From NCBI RefSeq assembly GCF_009725235.1, contig NZ_WJFC01000114.1, positions 1-41,326 of the forward strand: a DNA stretch of 41,326 nt. The letters are read 5' to 3'. The translations under genes and the position numbers were made by a program. How positions within the stretch are numbered: the stretch's first letter is position 1; the number at the start of each line of letters is the position of its first letter. Shown here piece after piece: positions 1 to 8,775 of the stretch. Below the pieces are notes generated by a model. It was given only the letters and a program-made list of their open reading frames with translations. It was not told the DNA's origin and did not search any database. The stretch comes from Scytonema sp. UIC 10036. Lineage in GTDB: Bacteria > Cyanobacteriota > Cyanobacteriia > Cyanobacteriales > Nostocaceae.

Positions 1-21
1 ATCCCCTACCCCCTACCCCCT
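1..21. repeat. Heptameric STRR at left edge, inside anmK
   Basis: Three units of a 7-base repeat (ATCCCCT, ACCCCCT, ACCCCCT) run off the left edge. They lie in frame inside the anmK reading frame and encode a short Pro/Tyr-rich stretch just before the conserved [10 protein letters not shown] segment. The reverse-complement unit AGGGGGT forms the repeat at the right edge of the window. Confidence 0.75.
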
Positions 22-832
22 CCTTGGTTACAGTTTGCAACTAGGACGTGGTGCGGTAGTTGCTCATCTTACAGGGATGACAACTATCAGTAATTTTCGT
101 GCAGCCGATATTGCTGTGGGTGGTCAGGGTGCTCCTTTAGTTCCTCGTGTAGATGCAGCCTTACTCAGCGATCTCAACGAAGGACGTTGTATTCAAAATA
201 TCGGCGGTATTGGGAATGTGGCTTATATACCGCCTCGTCGTGACAGCAATTGGTTGGAAAAACTTCGCGGTTGGGATACAGGACCGGGCAATAGTCTTTT
301 AGATTTAGCAGTAGAGCATTTATCCTCTGGGACAAAAACCTATGATGAAAATGGTGCTTGGGCTGCAAGTGGCAATCCTTGCCATCCTTTGGTAGAACAA
401 TGGCTCAGTCAAGATTACTTTCATCTACCACCTCCCAAATCCACAGGTCGAGAATTATTTGGAGTTTCCTACCTTCAAAATTGCTTGCAAGACGCTGAAG
501 TTTATCAACTCAGTCCTGCTGATATATTGGCGACTCTGACAGAACTGACAGCAGCTTCCATTGTTCACAGCTACCGTTCTTTTTTACCACAACTGCCACA
601 AAGAGTACTATTGTGTGGGGGTGGTAGCCGCAATCTTTATTTAAAAGCTCGGATACAGCACCTATTAGCCTCAGTACCAGTCATGACAACAGACGATGTG
701 GGATTGAATGCTGATTTTAAAGAAGCGATCGCATTTGCTATTTTAGCTTACTGGCGATACATGGGAACCCCTGGAAACTTACCAACAGCTACAGGCGCAC
801 GTCAAGAAGTGCTTTTGGGAGAAGTTTTCTGA
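2..832 (+). CDS. anmK: Anhydro-N-acetylmuramic acid kinase, C-terminal part
   Basis: AnmK phosphorylates 1,6-anhydro-N-acetylmuramic acid, cleaving the anhydro ring, in cytoplasmic recycling of cell-wall fragments. The visible 276 residues carry the family segments [31 protein letters not shown], the glycine-rich [12 protein letters not shown], the GWDTGPGN motif and the late LLCGGGSRN motif. The frame is open to the left edge. A start at the TTG at 35 would cut a conserved segment, so I read it as a gene truncated by the window, with about 100 N-terminal residues missing (the family is usually around 370-390). The heptamer-encoded Pro/Tyr-rich stretch sits where cyanobacterial homologues seem variable. 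Its last 27 conserved codons are duplicated at 36657-36746. It is a housekeeping gene unrelated to the CIS genes downstream. Confidence 0.93.
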   Translation, partial: SPTPYPLLGYSLQLGRGAVVAHLTGMTTISNFRAADIAVGGQGAPLVPRVDAALLSDLNEGRCIQNIGGIGNVAYIPPRRDSNWLEKLRGWDTGPGNSLLDLAVEHLSSGTKTYDENGAWAASGNPCHPLVEQWLSQDYFHLPPPKSTGRELFGVSYLQNCLQDAEVYQLSPADILATLTELTAASIVHSYRSFLPQLPQRVLLCGGGSRNLYLKARIQHLLASVPVMTTDDVGLNADFKEAIAFAILAYWRYMGTPGNLPTATGARQEVLLGEVF

Positions 833-1388
833 TAAGTCATTGGTAAGTCGTTATCTAACAATGTTTTGACAAAAACTAAATATATTTCAGCATCTACGAT
901 TTTACTTCATTCCACAACTTCATGTCTTTGAAATCACCCTCTCTATACCTGATTTTTAAATATCTACCCTTGAAAGACCTCCATATTTGGTGATACAAAT
1001 GCCCCGGTAGGGGCGCAAAGCCGCCGTGCCCCTACGACCAATGTATATGTATCATACATTTCATTGGTATCAGTAACCTTGACCTTCATATTTCTTGAAA
1101 GCAGTCGTAAATATTGCGATTAATAGCATTTCTTTAAGAATTCGCAAGATTTTAAGCAAAAATCGTCAGCTTCGTAAATAATGAGGATCGTTTAAAACAT
1201 TATTGTTGATTGTGCTAAAGATTCCTTCCTGCTATTAAGAAATTCTTGTCAGATTTTAGTGACTTGTATGAGAAACTAAAAAAGTTTGGTAGCCATTCAA
1301 CTCTGTAATTAAACGAAAGATTTGGGTGTTTCTACGGCTGGGACTCCTTATAGGCTGTGTTGAGTTGACGTAAATTTTTGGTTAGCTT
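833..1388. other. 556-bp intergenic region before the CIS cluster
   Basis: I see no convincing gene here. The stretch is AT-rich and holds one GC-rich hairpin repeat (1007-1035). A TTGACG/TATGAT pair with 17-bp spacing at 1365-1393 resembles a sigma-70 promoter, but it overlaps the start codon of the next gene and was rejected. The true promoter of the first CIS gene is probably in this gap. Confidence 0.5.
1007..1035. repeat. GC-rich hairpin repeat
   Basis: GTAGGGGC at 1007-1014 pairs perfectly with GCCCCTAC at 1028-1035 around a 13-base loop. This GTAGGGGCG...GCCCCTAC form is a common dispersed cyanobacterial intergenic repeat. No T-run follows, so terminator function is unsupported. Confidence 0.6.
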
Positions 1389-1967
1389 ATGATATTCGAT
1401 GCAATGAGACTGATACAGGTTGCTTTGCAGCGCTACATTCTTGAATTTGAACCAGAACTTGGTCCAGGTCAAGTTGTGATCGTTGAAAATATTGCGATGG
1501 CTGAAGAACTCGGCGGTCAAAGCAATCAAATCAATGGTCATGTAGTGATGAGCTTAGTTAATCTTCAAGAGGAAACAACTCTAAAAAATAACGCTCATTA
1601 TCGCTCGGAAAACGGTCGAACAATTTATCAAAATCCTCCAGTTAACCTCAACTTATTTATCCTCTTTTCCGCGCTACACAACCAGTACGAAACAGCCTTA
1701 AGGCTGCTTTCACGGGTGGTGGAATTTTTTCAGTGGCAAAAAGAACTGACCTTAACCACAGTACCTGGCATCGGAGGTGTATCGCGAGATTTAAGAATAT
1801 TAACAGACCTTTACAGTCTCACCTTTGAGCAACTCAACCATCTATGGGGAGCATTAGGTGGCAAACAAGTACCCTTTGTTCTCTATCGTGCTCGCATTGT
1901 CGCTCTAGAAGCACAAAAACGCCAAGCGGAAGGAAACGTGATTACTGAAATTTATATTAATGAGTAA
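1389..1967 (+). CDS. cis16: CIS tail terminator/cap protein, DUF4255 (Cis16-like)
   Basis: This 192-residue protein matches the DUF4255 family (Afp16/Pvc16 N-terminal domain), which caps the distal end of the tube and sheath and stops polymerisation. Recognisable pieces are the N-terminus MIFDAMRLIQVALQRYI, the strand VVMSLVNLQEETTLKN, the NPPVNLNLFILFSA segment, and the C-terminal LTFEQLNHLWGALGGK followed by a VLYRARIVAL strand. The ATG at 1389 matches the conserved family start. It is the first gene of the structural block and is separated from the next by a gap largely filled with heptamer repeats. Full-length Afp16 is longer, so this is a DUF4255-only version, as is usual in cyanobacterial clusters. 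Confidence 0.9.
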   Translation: MIFDAMRLIQVALQRYILEFEPELGPGQVVIVENIAMAEELGGQSNQINGHVVMSLVNLQEETTLKNNAHYRSENGRTIYQNPPVNLNLFILFSALHNQYETALRLLSRVVEFFQWQKELTLTTVPGIGGVSRDLRILTDLYSLTFEQLNHLWGALGGKQVPFVLYRARIVALEAQKRQAEGNVITEIYINE

Positions 1968-1991
1968 TCAAACTGACTGGTTAAGGTCGTC

Positions 1992-2047
1992 ATTAGCAAT
2001 TAGCCATTAGCAATTAGCCATTAGCCATTAGCAATTAGCCATTAGCC
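1992..2047. repeat. Heptamer STRR, eight ATTAGC(A/C) units
   Basis: Eight perfect 7-base units ATTAGCA or ATTAGCC fill most of the gap between the DUF4255 gene and the 399-residue gene. They end about 34 bases before the next ATG. Confidence 0.9.
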
Positions 2048-2081
2048 ATCTCTCATACTCCTCACTTCGTACTCCCTTCCA

Positions 2082-3281
2082 ATGAAGATTCTCTATAAGA
2101 AAATTCTGAACTTGGAATTGTGGCATGATTTTTACCTGGGACAGCCCGATCCTCCCGGAGTATTACCTGCCAATTATGATATTTCCCGCACCCTAGAATT
2201 AGTTCCTACTCAAGAGTGTAGGCGACTACTGGCGAATTTACGCTGGGTGTTTCGTCCGCAACTGTATGGTGCGAGTATTTTTGCCAATGTCAACGTCGCT
2301 GCATCGGGAGAATTTTTTACAGTTGTCCCAGTGGATCGACCTTATAGATTGACATTTTGGTTAGTGGTGCGCGATCGCTACTTCGCCAATTTTACCAATT
2401 TGCCACTGACAGGCAACCGTCAACAAATTTATTATTTTTCCAACCTCTTTGACAATCAAGGACACGCCCTATTTCTAACAAGACCTTTGTCTGCTTACAC
2501 AGCTAACACAGAATATCAGGTTGGGGAATTAGTGACTCAAGCAGGTAGAACTCTAGAAGCTTTCATCTATCAGGCTAATGCTAGCGATTCCCCCAACCCC
2601 AATGAGTGGGATACCTTCCCTGCTACTGAGTATGTCTCTCAACGCGATCGCTTGCCAATACAAAAAACTTACCGCACTCAAGTTATTGCCAATGCCAATC
2701 CTGGTGAGACCTATCGCTTTACTTTAATAGATAGCAATGAGCAAGAATCTTGGGCTGTGGATGAGACCGTTCCCGATACTCACAATCTTGGTGAGCCATT
2801 CAGTGTTAGCATCAGCTTTGCGGGACAAAGACCAGGACACTATCAATTACTAGAAAATAACACCCAAGTAGCGGAATTTGTGCTAGTGGATAATAGCGTT
2901 CCTGAAGCATGTGCCTTAGTAGAAATTTTGCTCAATTCTAACTTAGTGCCGTCCAACTTCTCTTTATTACAATCTAGTGCTGGAAAGACTTTCATCCAAC
3001 CAAAAACATATATCATTCGATTCAAGAACCGTGCAACTCGTTGGCGCTATCGCTATGAACGACCGCATGGTTGTAACGCCGAAAATTTGCCCAATGACTT
3101 TAACTTGATTGATGCACGCACCTACGCCACCATTCGTCCTATCGGTTTGCGCCAGCGATCTGATAGTCTACTCAATGATTGTAAAGATCGACCTTTACCC
3201 AGCCCCAACGCTGCATTAATTCAACCAGAAACTGACGAAAGTCAAAGAGTCACTAGTATTTTTTCTGATATTTATTTGTAA
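2082..3281 (+). CDS. CIS cluster protein of unknown function, possible cap/adaptor component
   Basis: The 399-residue protein has no domain I can name. It looks soluble and beta-rich, with no signal peptide or membrane segment. The N-terminal third (MKILYKKILNLELWHDFYLG, then LELVPTQECRRLLANLRW) leads into strands containing VVRDRYFANFTNLPL. The middle contains TYRFTLIDSNEQESW, an Ig-like beta-sandwich pattern, and the end is a polar tail. It lies between the cap gene and the sheath gene (only 17 bases before the sheath ATG), the place where several eCIS clusters encode a second cap or plug/adaptor subunit. A role at the distal tail end is inferred from position alone; other structural roles are possible. 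Confidence 0.6.
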   Translation: MKILYKKILNLELWHDFYLGQPDPPGVLPANYDISRTLELVPTQECRRLLANLRWVFRPQLYGASIFANVNVAASGEFFTVVPVDRPYRLTFWLVVRDRYFANFTNLPLTGNRQQIYYFSNLFDNQGHALFLTRPLSAYTANTEYQVGELVTQAGRTLEAFIYQANASDSPNPNEWDTFPATEYVSQRDRLPIQKTYRTQVIANANPGETYRFTLIDSNEQESWAVDETVPDTHNLGEPFSVSISFAGQRPGHYQLLENNTQVAEFVLVDNSVPEACALVEILLNSNLVPSNFSLLQSSAGKTFIQPKTYIIRFKNRATRWRYRYERPHGCNAENLPNDFNLIDARTYATIRPIGLRQRSDSLLNDCKDRPLPSPNAALIQPETDESQRVTSIFSDIYL

Positions 3282-3298
3282 TTTAATCCACAAGAAAT

Positions 3299-4759
3299 AT
3301 GCCAAGTACATACAAAACTCCAGGCGTCTATATCGAAGAAATCTCCAAATTTCCTCCTTCCATTGCTCAGGTAGAAACTGCCATTCCCGCCTTTATTGGC
3401 TATACCCAGATAGCTAAAATAGGGGCTGAGGATTTTCACAAAGACCCAGCAAACCCAGTCATTCGTCCCATCCGTATTACATCCTTACTAGAGTATGAAG
3501 GTTTTTTTGGCAAAGCGTTGGACGAAACTACAATCACAGTCACCGTCATCGATACAGACACCGATACAAAAGTGACTGCGGTGATAGCGAGCCCTTCACC
3601 GCATAACATGTACTATTCTCTACAGGCATATTTTGCCAATGGTGGCGGTCCCTGCTACATTGTTTCTGTCGGTAAAATGACAGAGAATGGAACCCTAGAC
3701 CAGACAAAATTGCTATCGGGATTAGAATCCCTCAAGAAAGAAGATGAGATCACATTGATTGTCTTTCCTGAAAGTTTGGGTTTGGTCAAGACAGAGAATC
3801 TCAGTAATGACGATACAGCAGCCGAAAACTATGCCGGGTATAAAGAGCTCTATGATGCAGCCTTAGCACAATGCGCTGACCTACAAGACCGTTTTGTCGT
3901 TATGGATGCTTTCCTCGATCCACCAGGAGTGAGCATTACAAATGCTGTAAAAGCATTCCGCAATAGTGGAATTGGTATTAATAATCTCAAATACGGTGCA
4001 GCCTATGGCCCAAGACTAGCAACTATTTTTAATTATTCAACCAACAACGAAGAAGCGGTGAAAGTTGTCCTCGCCAATGGTACTGAGACTAACATGAAGG
4101 CAATCAATCCCGAAAAAACTCCAGACACAACCGATGGTCAACTTTACCCTCGTGTCAAACGTGCGGTTGAAGACATTCCGGTGATTCTACCAGCAGCGCC
4201 AATAGTCGTAGGTATCTACGCCTCAGTAGATAACAGCCGTGGCGTTTGGAAAGCACCCGCCAATGTTAGCTTGAATTCGGTGATTCAACCGACTATCAAA
4301 ATCACAAATGAGGAACAAGATAGTCTCAATGTTCATACGACTGGTAAATCTATCAACGCCATTCGCGCCTTCACAGGTAAAGGAACCCTCATATGGGGTG
4401 CTCGTACCTTGGCGGGAAATGACAACGAGTGGCGTTATGTCTCCGTTCGCCGCTTCTTCAACATGGCTGAAGAATCCATTAAAAAAGGTAGCGAGCCATT
4501 TGTCTTTGAGCCGAATGATGCCAACACCTGGACTAAAGTGAAAGCCATGATTGAAAATTTTCTCACACTGCAATGGCGAGCGGGAGCCTTAGCGGGAGCC
4601 AAACCTGCACAAGCTTTCTACGTCAAAATCGGACTCAACGAAACCATGACCGCCCTCGATATCCTCGAAGGTCGGATGATCGTAGAAATTGGCATGGCTG
4701 TAGTCCGTCCAGCAGAATTCATCATCTTAAAATTCTCCCACAAAATGCAGGAAAGCTAA
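3299..4759 (+). CDS. cis2: CIS contractile tail sheath protein (Cis2)
   Basis: This 486-residue protein is the contractile sheath subunit, which surrounds the inner tube and drives it forward on firing. The N-terminus YKTPGVYIEEISKFPPSI and the following VETAIPAFIGYTQ are hallmark sheath motifs. The C-terminal domain shows IRAFTGKGTLIWGARTLAG, the VSVRRFFNMAEESI helix and the closing VEIGMAVVRPAEFIILKF strand that forms the interlocking sheath mesh. Residues about 75-105 form a TVTVIDTDTDTK insertion in the surface-exposed region. There is only one sheath gene here, whereas Afp/PVC clusters carry three. A strong inverted repeat begins 8 bases after its stop and separates it from the tube genes. 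Confidence 0.97.
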   Translation: MPSTYKTPGVYIEEISKFPPSIAQVETAIPAFIGYTQIAKIGAEDFHKDPANPVIRPIRITSLLEYEGFFGKALDETTITVTVIDTDTDTKVTAVIASPSPHNMYYSLQAYFANGGGPCYIVSVGKMTENGTLDQTKLLSGLESLKKEDEITLIVFPESLGLVKTENLSNDDTAAENYAGYKELYDAALAQCADLQDRFVVMDAFLDPPGVSITNAVKAFRNSGIGINNLKYGAAYGPRLATIFNYSTNNEEAVKVVLANGTETNMKAINPEKTPDTTDGQLYPRVKRAVEDIPVILPAAPIVVGIYASVDNSRGVWKAPANVSLNSVIQPTIKITNEEQDSLNVHTTGKSINAIRAFTGKGTLIWGARTLAGNDNEWRYVSVRRFFNMAEESIKKGSEPFVFEPNDANTWTKVKAMIENFLTLQWRAGALAGAKPAQAFYVKIGLNETMTALDILEGRMIVEIGMAVVRPAEFIILKFSHKMQES

Positions 4760-4767
4760 TTTTGGAA

Positions 4768-4830
4768 GTTGAGGAACGAAACCTAACACTTTGCAGAATT
4801 TGTTGGGTTTCGTTCCTCAACCCAACCTAC
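4768..4830. repeat. Inverted-repeat element, copy 1 (between sheath and tube)
   Basis: The left arm (4768-4787) is complementary to the right arm (4802-4830), with the shared core GTTGAGGAACGAAACC / GGTTTCGTTCCTCAAC. The same element occurs at 34365-34439 and 35066-35138. Sitting directly after the sheath stop, it could form an mRNA hairpin that tunes sheath against tube expression; that is inference. Confidence 0.8.
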
Positions 4831-4912
4831 TTATCAATCAACTTCTTAGCGTCTTAGCGCCTTTGCGTGAGTTAAATCATAATTCATCAATCAACCGACG
4901 AACCTAATCATC

Positions 4913-5344
4913 ATGCCAGAGTATCCTTTACCAAAGTTTCATTTCCAAGTCGAGTGGGGTGGTTCTCGCCTGGGATTCACCGAAGTTTCTGGTTTAGACG
5001 TAGAAACCGAAGCGATCGAGTACCGCGAAGGTAATTTGCCCCAGTATCACAAACTCAAGATGCCAGGAATGCAAAAATTTAGCAACATTACGATGAAGCG
5101 AGGTACATTCCAAGGCGACAACGATTTTTTCAGTTGGTGGAATACTGTAGCATTAAACACTATTGAGCGACGAGATTTAACGATTAGTCTGCTCAACGAA
5201 CAGCATGAGCCAGTTGTTGTTTGGAAAGTCAATCGCGCTTGGCCAACAAAAGTACAATCAACCGACCTCAAAGGTGACGGTAATGAAGTGGCGATCGAAT
5301 CAATTGAGATTGCTCACGAAGGATTGACTATTGAAAATGGCTAA
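4913..5344 (+). CDS. cis1a: CIS inner tube protein (gp19/Hcp-like, Cis1)
   Basis: This 143-residue protein is the main inner tube subunit, stacked as hexameric rings inside the sheath. It matches the T4 gp19-like tail tube family: an N-terminal PLPKFHFQVEWGG strand, the FTEVSGLDVETEAIEYREG motif, KMPGMQKFSNITMKRG, and the C-terminal pair with WKVNRAWPTKVQSTDLKG and VAIESIEIAHEGL. Length is typical. It is followed after 19 bases by a second tube-type gene. Being the less divergent of the two, it is the better candidate for the bulk tube polymer. Confidence 0.96.
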   Translation: MPEYPLPKFHFQVEWGGSRLGFTEVSGLDVETEAIEYREGNLPQYHKLKMPGMQKFSNITMKRGTFQGDNDFFSWWNTVALNTIERRDLTISLLNEQHEPVVVWKVNRAWPTKVQSTDLKGDGNEVAIESIEIAHEGLTIENG

Positions 5345-5363
5345 GAAGATTGTTAGGTGAATT

Positions 5364-5840
5364 ATGATTCGTACCTATCCACCAGTTAGTTTCTTTTTTG
5401 AAGTTGTTTTTCAAGGCGAAAATCTTGACAAGGAGGTGGTCGAAACCCGCTTTCAGAGCGTCACCGGGCTGAGTGTTGATATGCAGACAGAAACCCTCAA
5501 AGAAGGCGGCGAAAATCGCTTCGAGCATATTTTACCAGTGCGGACTAAATATGAACCACTTGTGTTGAAGCGGGGCTTGGTAACAGATTCCAAGATGGTG
5601 AAGTGGTGTATGGATGCCATTCTCAACTTTGATATCCGTCCGATGAATTTGCTCGTGCGGCTGTTACACGTCAAGCGTGACGACCCAAATCAACCACCAG
5701 AAGCGATCGCACCCCTAATGACTTGGAAGGTAATTAATGCTTGGCCAAAGAAGTGGTCAGTTTCCGAATTCAACGCCGAACAGAACGCGATCGCGATCGA
5801 ATCTGTGGAATTAAACTACAGCTACTTTGAAACTCTATAA
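5364..5840 (+). CDS. cis1b: CIS tube initiator protein (second gp19-like, Cis1b/Cis5)
   Basis: This 158-residue protein is a second gp19-like tube protein. Shared features with its neighbour are the FFFEVVFQG start, the FQSVTGLSVDMQTETLKEGG motif, PLVLKRGLVTDSKM and the end WKVINAWPKKWSVSEFNA. An insertion near residues 100-120 (LLHVKRDDPNQPPEAIAPL) distinguishes it. In eCIS such a divergent second copy usually forms the first tube layer that docks on the hub (Afp5-like). It is closely spaced with the first tube gene and was probably co-transcribed with the genes through the spike. Confidence 0.93.
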   Translation: MIRTYPPVSFFFEVVFQGENLDKEVVETRFQSVTGLSVDMQTETLKEGGENRFEHILPVRTKYEPLVLKRGLVTDSKMVKWCMDAILNFDIRPMNLLVRLLHVKRDDPNQPPEAIAPLMTWKVINAWPKKWSVSEFNAEQNAIAIESVELNYSYFETL

Positions 5841-5863
5841 CCAGTGACCAGTGACCAGTGACC
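5841..5863. repeat. Short heptamer STRR (CCAGTGA x3)
   Basis: Three CCAGTGA units plus two bases directly follow the second tube gene stop and precede the DUF5908 gene by about 17 bases. The reverse complement, TCACTGG, gives the register of the repeat at 9821-9852. Confidence 0.8.
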
Positions 5864-5880
5864 AACTTGAGGATTAACTT

Positions 5881-6054
5881 ATGCCATTGGAAATTAGAGA
5901 ATTAGTGATTAAAGCTTCTGTCAATGAGGGGGGAAACACTCAAAGTACCAGTGAAAAAAACTTAGGTGGCATCGGTGCAAGTGACCAATCTGCAATAATT
6001 GCAGCTTGCGTGGAACAGGTATTAACCATCCTCAAAGAAAAATTAGAAAGGTAA
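5881..6054 (+). CDS. Small CIS protein, DUF5908 family (Afp6/Pvc6 position)
   Basis: A 57-residue protein starts MPLEIRELVIKASVNEGG and ends SAIIAACVEQVLTILKEKLER, the two conserved blocks of DUF5908, joined by a low-complexity Asn/Ser/Gly linker. Small DUF5908 proteins sit between tube and LysM hub genes in many eCIS loci. Position and size correspond to Afp6/Pvc6, whose role is unclear. It ends 3 bases before the next ATG, indicating translational coupling. The C-terminal half is probably a helix. Confidence 0.85.
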   Translation: MPLEIRELVIKASVNEGGNTQSTSEKNLGGIGASDQSAIIAACVEQVLTILKEKLER

Positions 6055-6057
6055 AAT

Positions 6058-6759
6058 ATGGCACTCACTAAAGTGAAGCTGCAGGTATATACAGACAAAG
6101 CCTTTCGGGATAAGTTAGGGGAATTTGAGCTACCGATTAATCCGGAGCAATTTTCTCAATCTTTTAAGGTGGAATACAATCGCCAACAAGCCCAAGGCTC
6201 TCAGCGCAACGATCCGGAATTCAAATTTACTCACCCCGAAGAACTGAAGTTGGATTTCACTTTTGATGGGACTGGTGTGGTTGCTGTCAATAACAAACCA
6301 GGGGAATTTCATAAAGATGTCACGGGACAGGTGCAGACATTCCTCGATTTGGTCTACAACATGAACAGTGAGACCCACAAACCGAATTTTCTGCGCCTGC
6401 TTTGGGGAGAGTTTTCTTTTGGAGAAAGAAATGGTTTTGATTGCGTGTTGACCGATCTCCAAATTAATTACACCCTCTTCGATCCAACTGGTAAACCCCT
6501 CCGCGCTAAACTCAGTGCGACCTTTTCCGCTTATGTGGAACAAGGTCGCCGCGTGCGAGAAGAAGGTAAAGAATCTCCTGATGTTACCCATCGACGAAAG
6601 GTGACGGCGGGTGATACCTTACCTTTGATGACCCATCGAATTTATGGCGATCCCACCTATTACCTGCAAATTGCCAAAGTCAACGGTTTAATTAACTTCC
6701 GCCGATTGGCTGCTAATACCGATCTGCGATTTCCCCCACTGGAAAAAACCCAATTATGA
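6058..6759 (+). CDS. cis7: CIS baseplate protein with C-terminal LysM domain (Cis7)
   Basis: This 233-residue protein is the Afp7/Pvc7-type baseplate component. It is thought to hold the spike hub and first tube ring together, like T4 gp53. The N-terminal domain (residues 1-170) has the family pattern LPINPEQFSQSFKVEYNRQQ, the strand ELKLDFTFDGTG, and RLLWGEFSFGERNGFDCVLT. A LysM fold covers about residues 178-232 (RRKVTAGDTLPLMTHRIYGD through FPPL). In this family LysM acts as a structural interaction module rather than a secreted peptidoglycan binder; no signal peptide is present. Its end overlaps the spike gene start by 4 bases (ATGA), a sign of translational coupling. Confidence 0.95.
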   Translation: MALTKVKLQVYTDKAFRDKLGEFELPINPEQFSQSFKVEYNRQQAQGSQRNDPEFKFTHPEELKLDFTFDGTGVVAVNNKPGEFHKDVTGQVQTFLDLVYNMNSETHKPNFLRLLWGEFSFGERNGFDCVLTDLQINYTLFDPTGKPLRAKLSATFSAYVEQGRRVREEGKESPDVTHRRKVTAGDTLPLMTHRIYGDPTYYLQIAKVNGLINFRRLAANTDLRFPPLEKTQL

Positions 6760-8525
6760 GCGATCGCATCATCCCCAAAGATTCTAACTATGATGTTGCT
6801 ACCTGCAAACTCCTGTCTGACGGTAAAGACATTACCAATGAGTACACGCTGCTGTCAATTACAGTGAGTCAGATTGTTAACCGCGTACCTACAGCGCGAA
6901 TCGTATTGCGTGACGGTGCGACGGCGGATGAGACTTTTGCTGCTAGTCAGGGGAGTGACTTGATTCCGGGTAAACAAGTGGAAATTGCAATTGGTTACGA
7001 CGGTAGAGACCGTAAGATTTTTCAAGGACTGATTATCAAACACTCACTGAAAGTCTGTGCTAATGGCGACTCTATGCTGACTCTCGATTGCAAGGGGATG
7101 GCGACAAAACTCACCGTCGGTCGTCATAGCCGCTATTTTGTCAATACGACAGATAGTAATGCGATCGCCGAAATTATTAACCAAAATAATTTATCAGCAG
7201 AGACGGAAGCTACCCAGGTGCAACATCCGGAAATTGTCCAGTACCGCGCCACTGATTGGGATTTCATTTTGTCTCGCGCTGAAATGAATGGCAAAATTGT
7301 TCTGGCTGAAGACAACAAAATCAAAGTTAAAGCTCCTACTACAAGCGGTAGTCCTTTAATCAGCCTCACTTACGGTGCGAATCTCCTTGAGTTGGAAGCA
7401 GCGATGGATGCTCGCAGTCAATACAACGCGGTGACAGCAAAGTCTTGGAGTTATACCGATGGGGTATTAATCTCTGCTGAAGGTCAAGAACCTACCATCA
7501 GCAGACAAGGGAATTTATCGGGAAAGCAGTTAGCCAACGTAATTAACTTGAGTACCTTGGAACTCCGTCACGGTGGTTTTGTCAGCCAACCGGAACTCAA
7601 GGCTTGGGCGGATGCTCAGATGCTCAAAAGTCGATTGGCAAAAATTCAAGGGCGAGTGAAAACCAAGGGCTATCCCGATGCAAAACCTGACGTACTGGTA
7701 GAGTTAAAAGGAGTCGGCGATCGCTTCAACGGCTTGGCTTATGTTTCTGGGGTTCGTCACGAGATGGTAGGTGGCGCGTGGTTCACCCACATGCAACTGG
7801 GACTGGTACCCGAATGGTTTTATCAAGAAGCTGAGATTCTAGAAAAACCAGCTGCGGGACTGGTTCCTGGAGTCAATGGTTTGCAAATTGGTGTGGTGGT
7901 GCAATTGCAAGGAGATCCCAACGGTGAAGACCGCATCCTAGTCAAAATCCCAATTATCGATTCCCAAGCAGATGGAACTTGGGCGAGGATCGCCACCCTA
8001 GATGCTGGGAATAATCGCGGTTCTTTCTTTCGTCCCGAAATTGGGGATGAAGTGATAGTCGGTTTTCTCAACGACGATCCCCGCGATCCGGTCGTGTTGG
8101 GGATGCTGAATAGTAGCAGCAAACCTGCCCCCCTACCAACTACGGATGACAACCATCGCAAAGGGTTTTTCTCTCGTTCTCAGATGCAGATTAGTTTTGA
8201 TGATGAAAAGAAAATAATTACCCTACAAACTCCAGGAGGAAATAAGATCGCTATCTCTGATGAAGATAAGGGAATCAATTTAACCGACCAAAATGGCAAT
8301 ACCTTTGTGATGAGCGATCGCGGTATGACCGTGAAAAGTTCTAAAGATATTAGCATAGAAGCCACCGGAAAACTCACTCTCAAAGCCAATAGCGATATCA
8401 ACATCCAGGGTTTGAATGTGAGTATCACAGCTAACGGTCAATTTAAAGCTCAAGGGACTGCTGGGGCGGAAGTTTCTAGCAGTGCGACTGCTATTCTTAA
8501 GGGATCTTTAGTCCTAATTAATTAA
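6756..8525 (+). CDS. cis8: CIS spike protein, VgrG/gp27-gp5-like (Cis8)
   Basis: This 589-residue protein forms the trimeric central spike that pierces the target membrane. The N-terminal two thirds are the gp27-like hub (late-control-D type; FQGLIIKHSLKVCANGDSML and YRATDWDFILSRAEMNGK are recognisable). The gp5 OB-fold spans about residues 374-450, with IGVVVQLQGDPNGEDRILVK and FFRPEIGDEVIVGFLNDDP. The C-terminus (about 480-589) is a run of short polar/hydrophobic strands typical of a triple-stranded beta-helix, ending in an Ala/Ser-rich tip. No lysozyme insertion or extra effector domain is visible. The PAAR tip gene follows after a repeat-filled gap. Confidence 0.96.
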   Translation: MSDRIIPKDSNYDVATCKLLSDGKDITNEYTLLSITVSQIVNRVPTARIVLRDGATADETFAASQGSDLIPGKQVEIAIGYDGRDRKIFQGLIIKHSLKVCANGDSMLTLDCKGMATKLTVGRHSRYFVNTTDSNAIAEIINQNNLSAETEATQVQHPEIVQYRATDWDFILSRAEMNGKIVLAEDNKIKVKAPTTSGSPLISLTYGANLLELEAAMDARSQYNAVTAKSWSYTDGVLISAEGQEPTISRQGNLSGKQLANVINLSTLELRHGGFVSQPELKAWADAQMLKSRLAKIQGRVKTKGYPDAKPDVLVELKGVGDRFNGLAYVSGVRHEMVGGAWFTHMQLGLVPEWFYQEAEILEKPAAGLVPGVNGLQIGVVVQLQGDPNGEDRILVKIPIIDSQADGTWARIATLDAGNNRGSFFRPEIGDEVIVGFLNDDPRDPVVLGMLNSSSKPAPLPTTDDNHRKGFFSRSQMQISFDDEKKIITLQTPGGNKIAISDEDKGINLTDQNGNTFVMSDRGMTVKSSKDISIEATGKLTLKANSDINIQGLNVSITANGQFKAQGTAGAEVSSSATAILKGSLVLIN

Positions 8526-8672
8526 GAAAGTAGCGTTGAGGTTCGTAGTAGCGCTTCAGCGCATGCAACTACAAACGATTGGGGTGATGTTTAATTCGTT
8601 ACGAACTTGTCTCAAATTTACCCCACCCTAGCCCAGACCGATGGATTGGGGAGAGAACTAGATTTTCTGTTT

Positions 8673-8689
8673 CCCCCTTTATAAGGGGG
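8673..8689. repeat. CCCCCTT-TAT-AAGGGGG hairpin
   Basis: A perfect 7-bp stem with a 3-base loop lies about 150 bases after the spike stop, followed by a further AAGGGGGG run. It resembles a common cyanobacterial repeat. It could slow or end transcription, but no T-run follows. Confidence 0.55.
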
Positions 8690-8775
8690 GATTAAGGGGG
8701 GTAAATCCAAGTTGTGTACACCACCATAGATTCAAAAGGAGGCTATGCGTAAGTCCTGAGACTGTTGGATGAAAT

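Noticed and set aside
1365..1393. TTGACG and TATGAT with 17-bp spacing, promoter-like
   Set aside because: The -10 overlaps the ATG of the DUF4255 gene, so a transcript from it would lack the conserved start; probably coincidence.
1992..2047. Possible CRISPR array in the regular repeats
   Set aside because: Units are seven bases with no spacers, and there are no cas genes in the window.
4573..4857. 94-residue frame over the sheath gene end
   Set aside because: It runs in another frame of the sheath gene and its tail is the inverted repeat; no family features.
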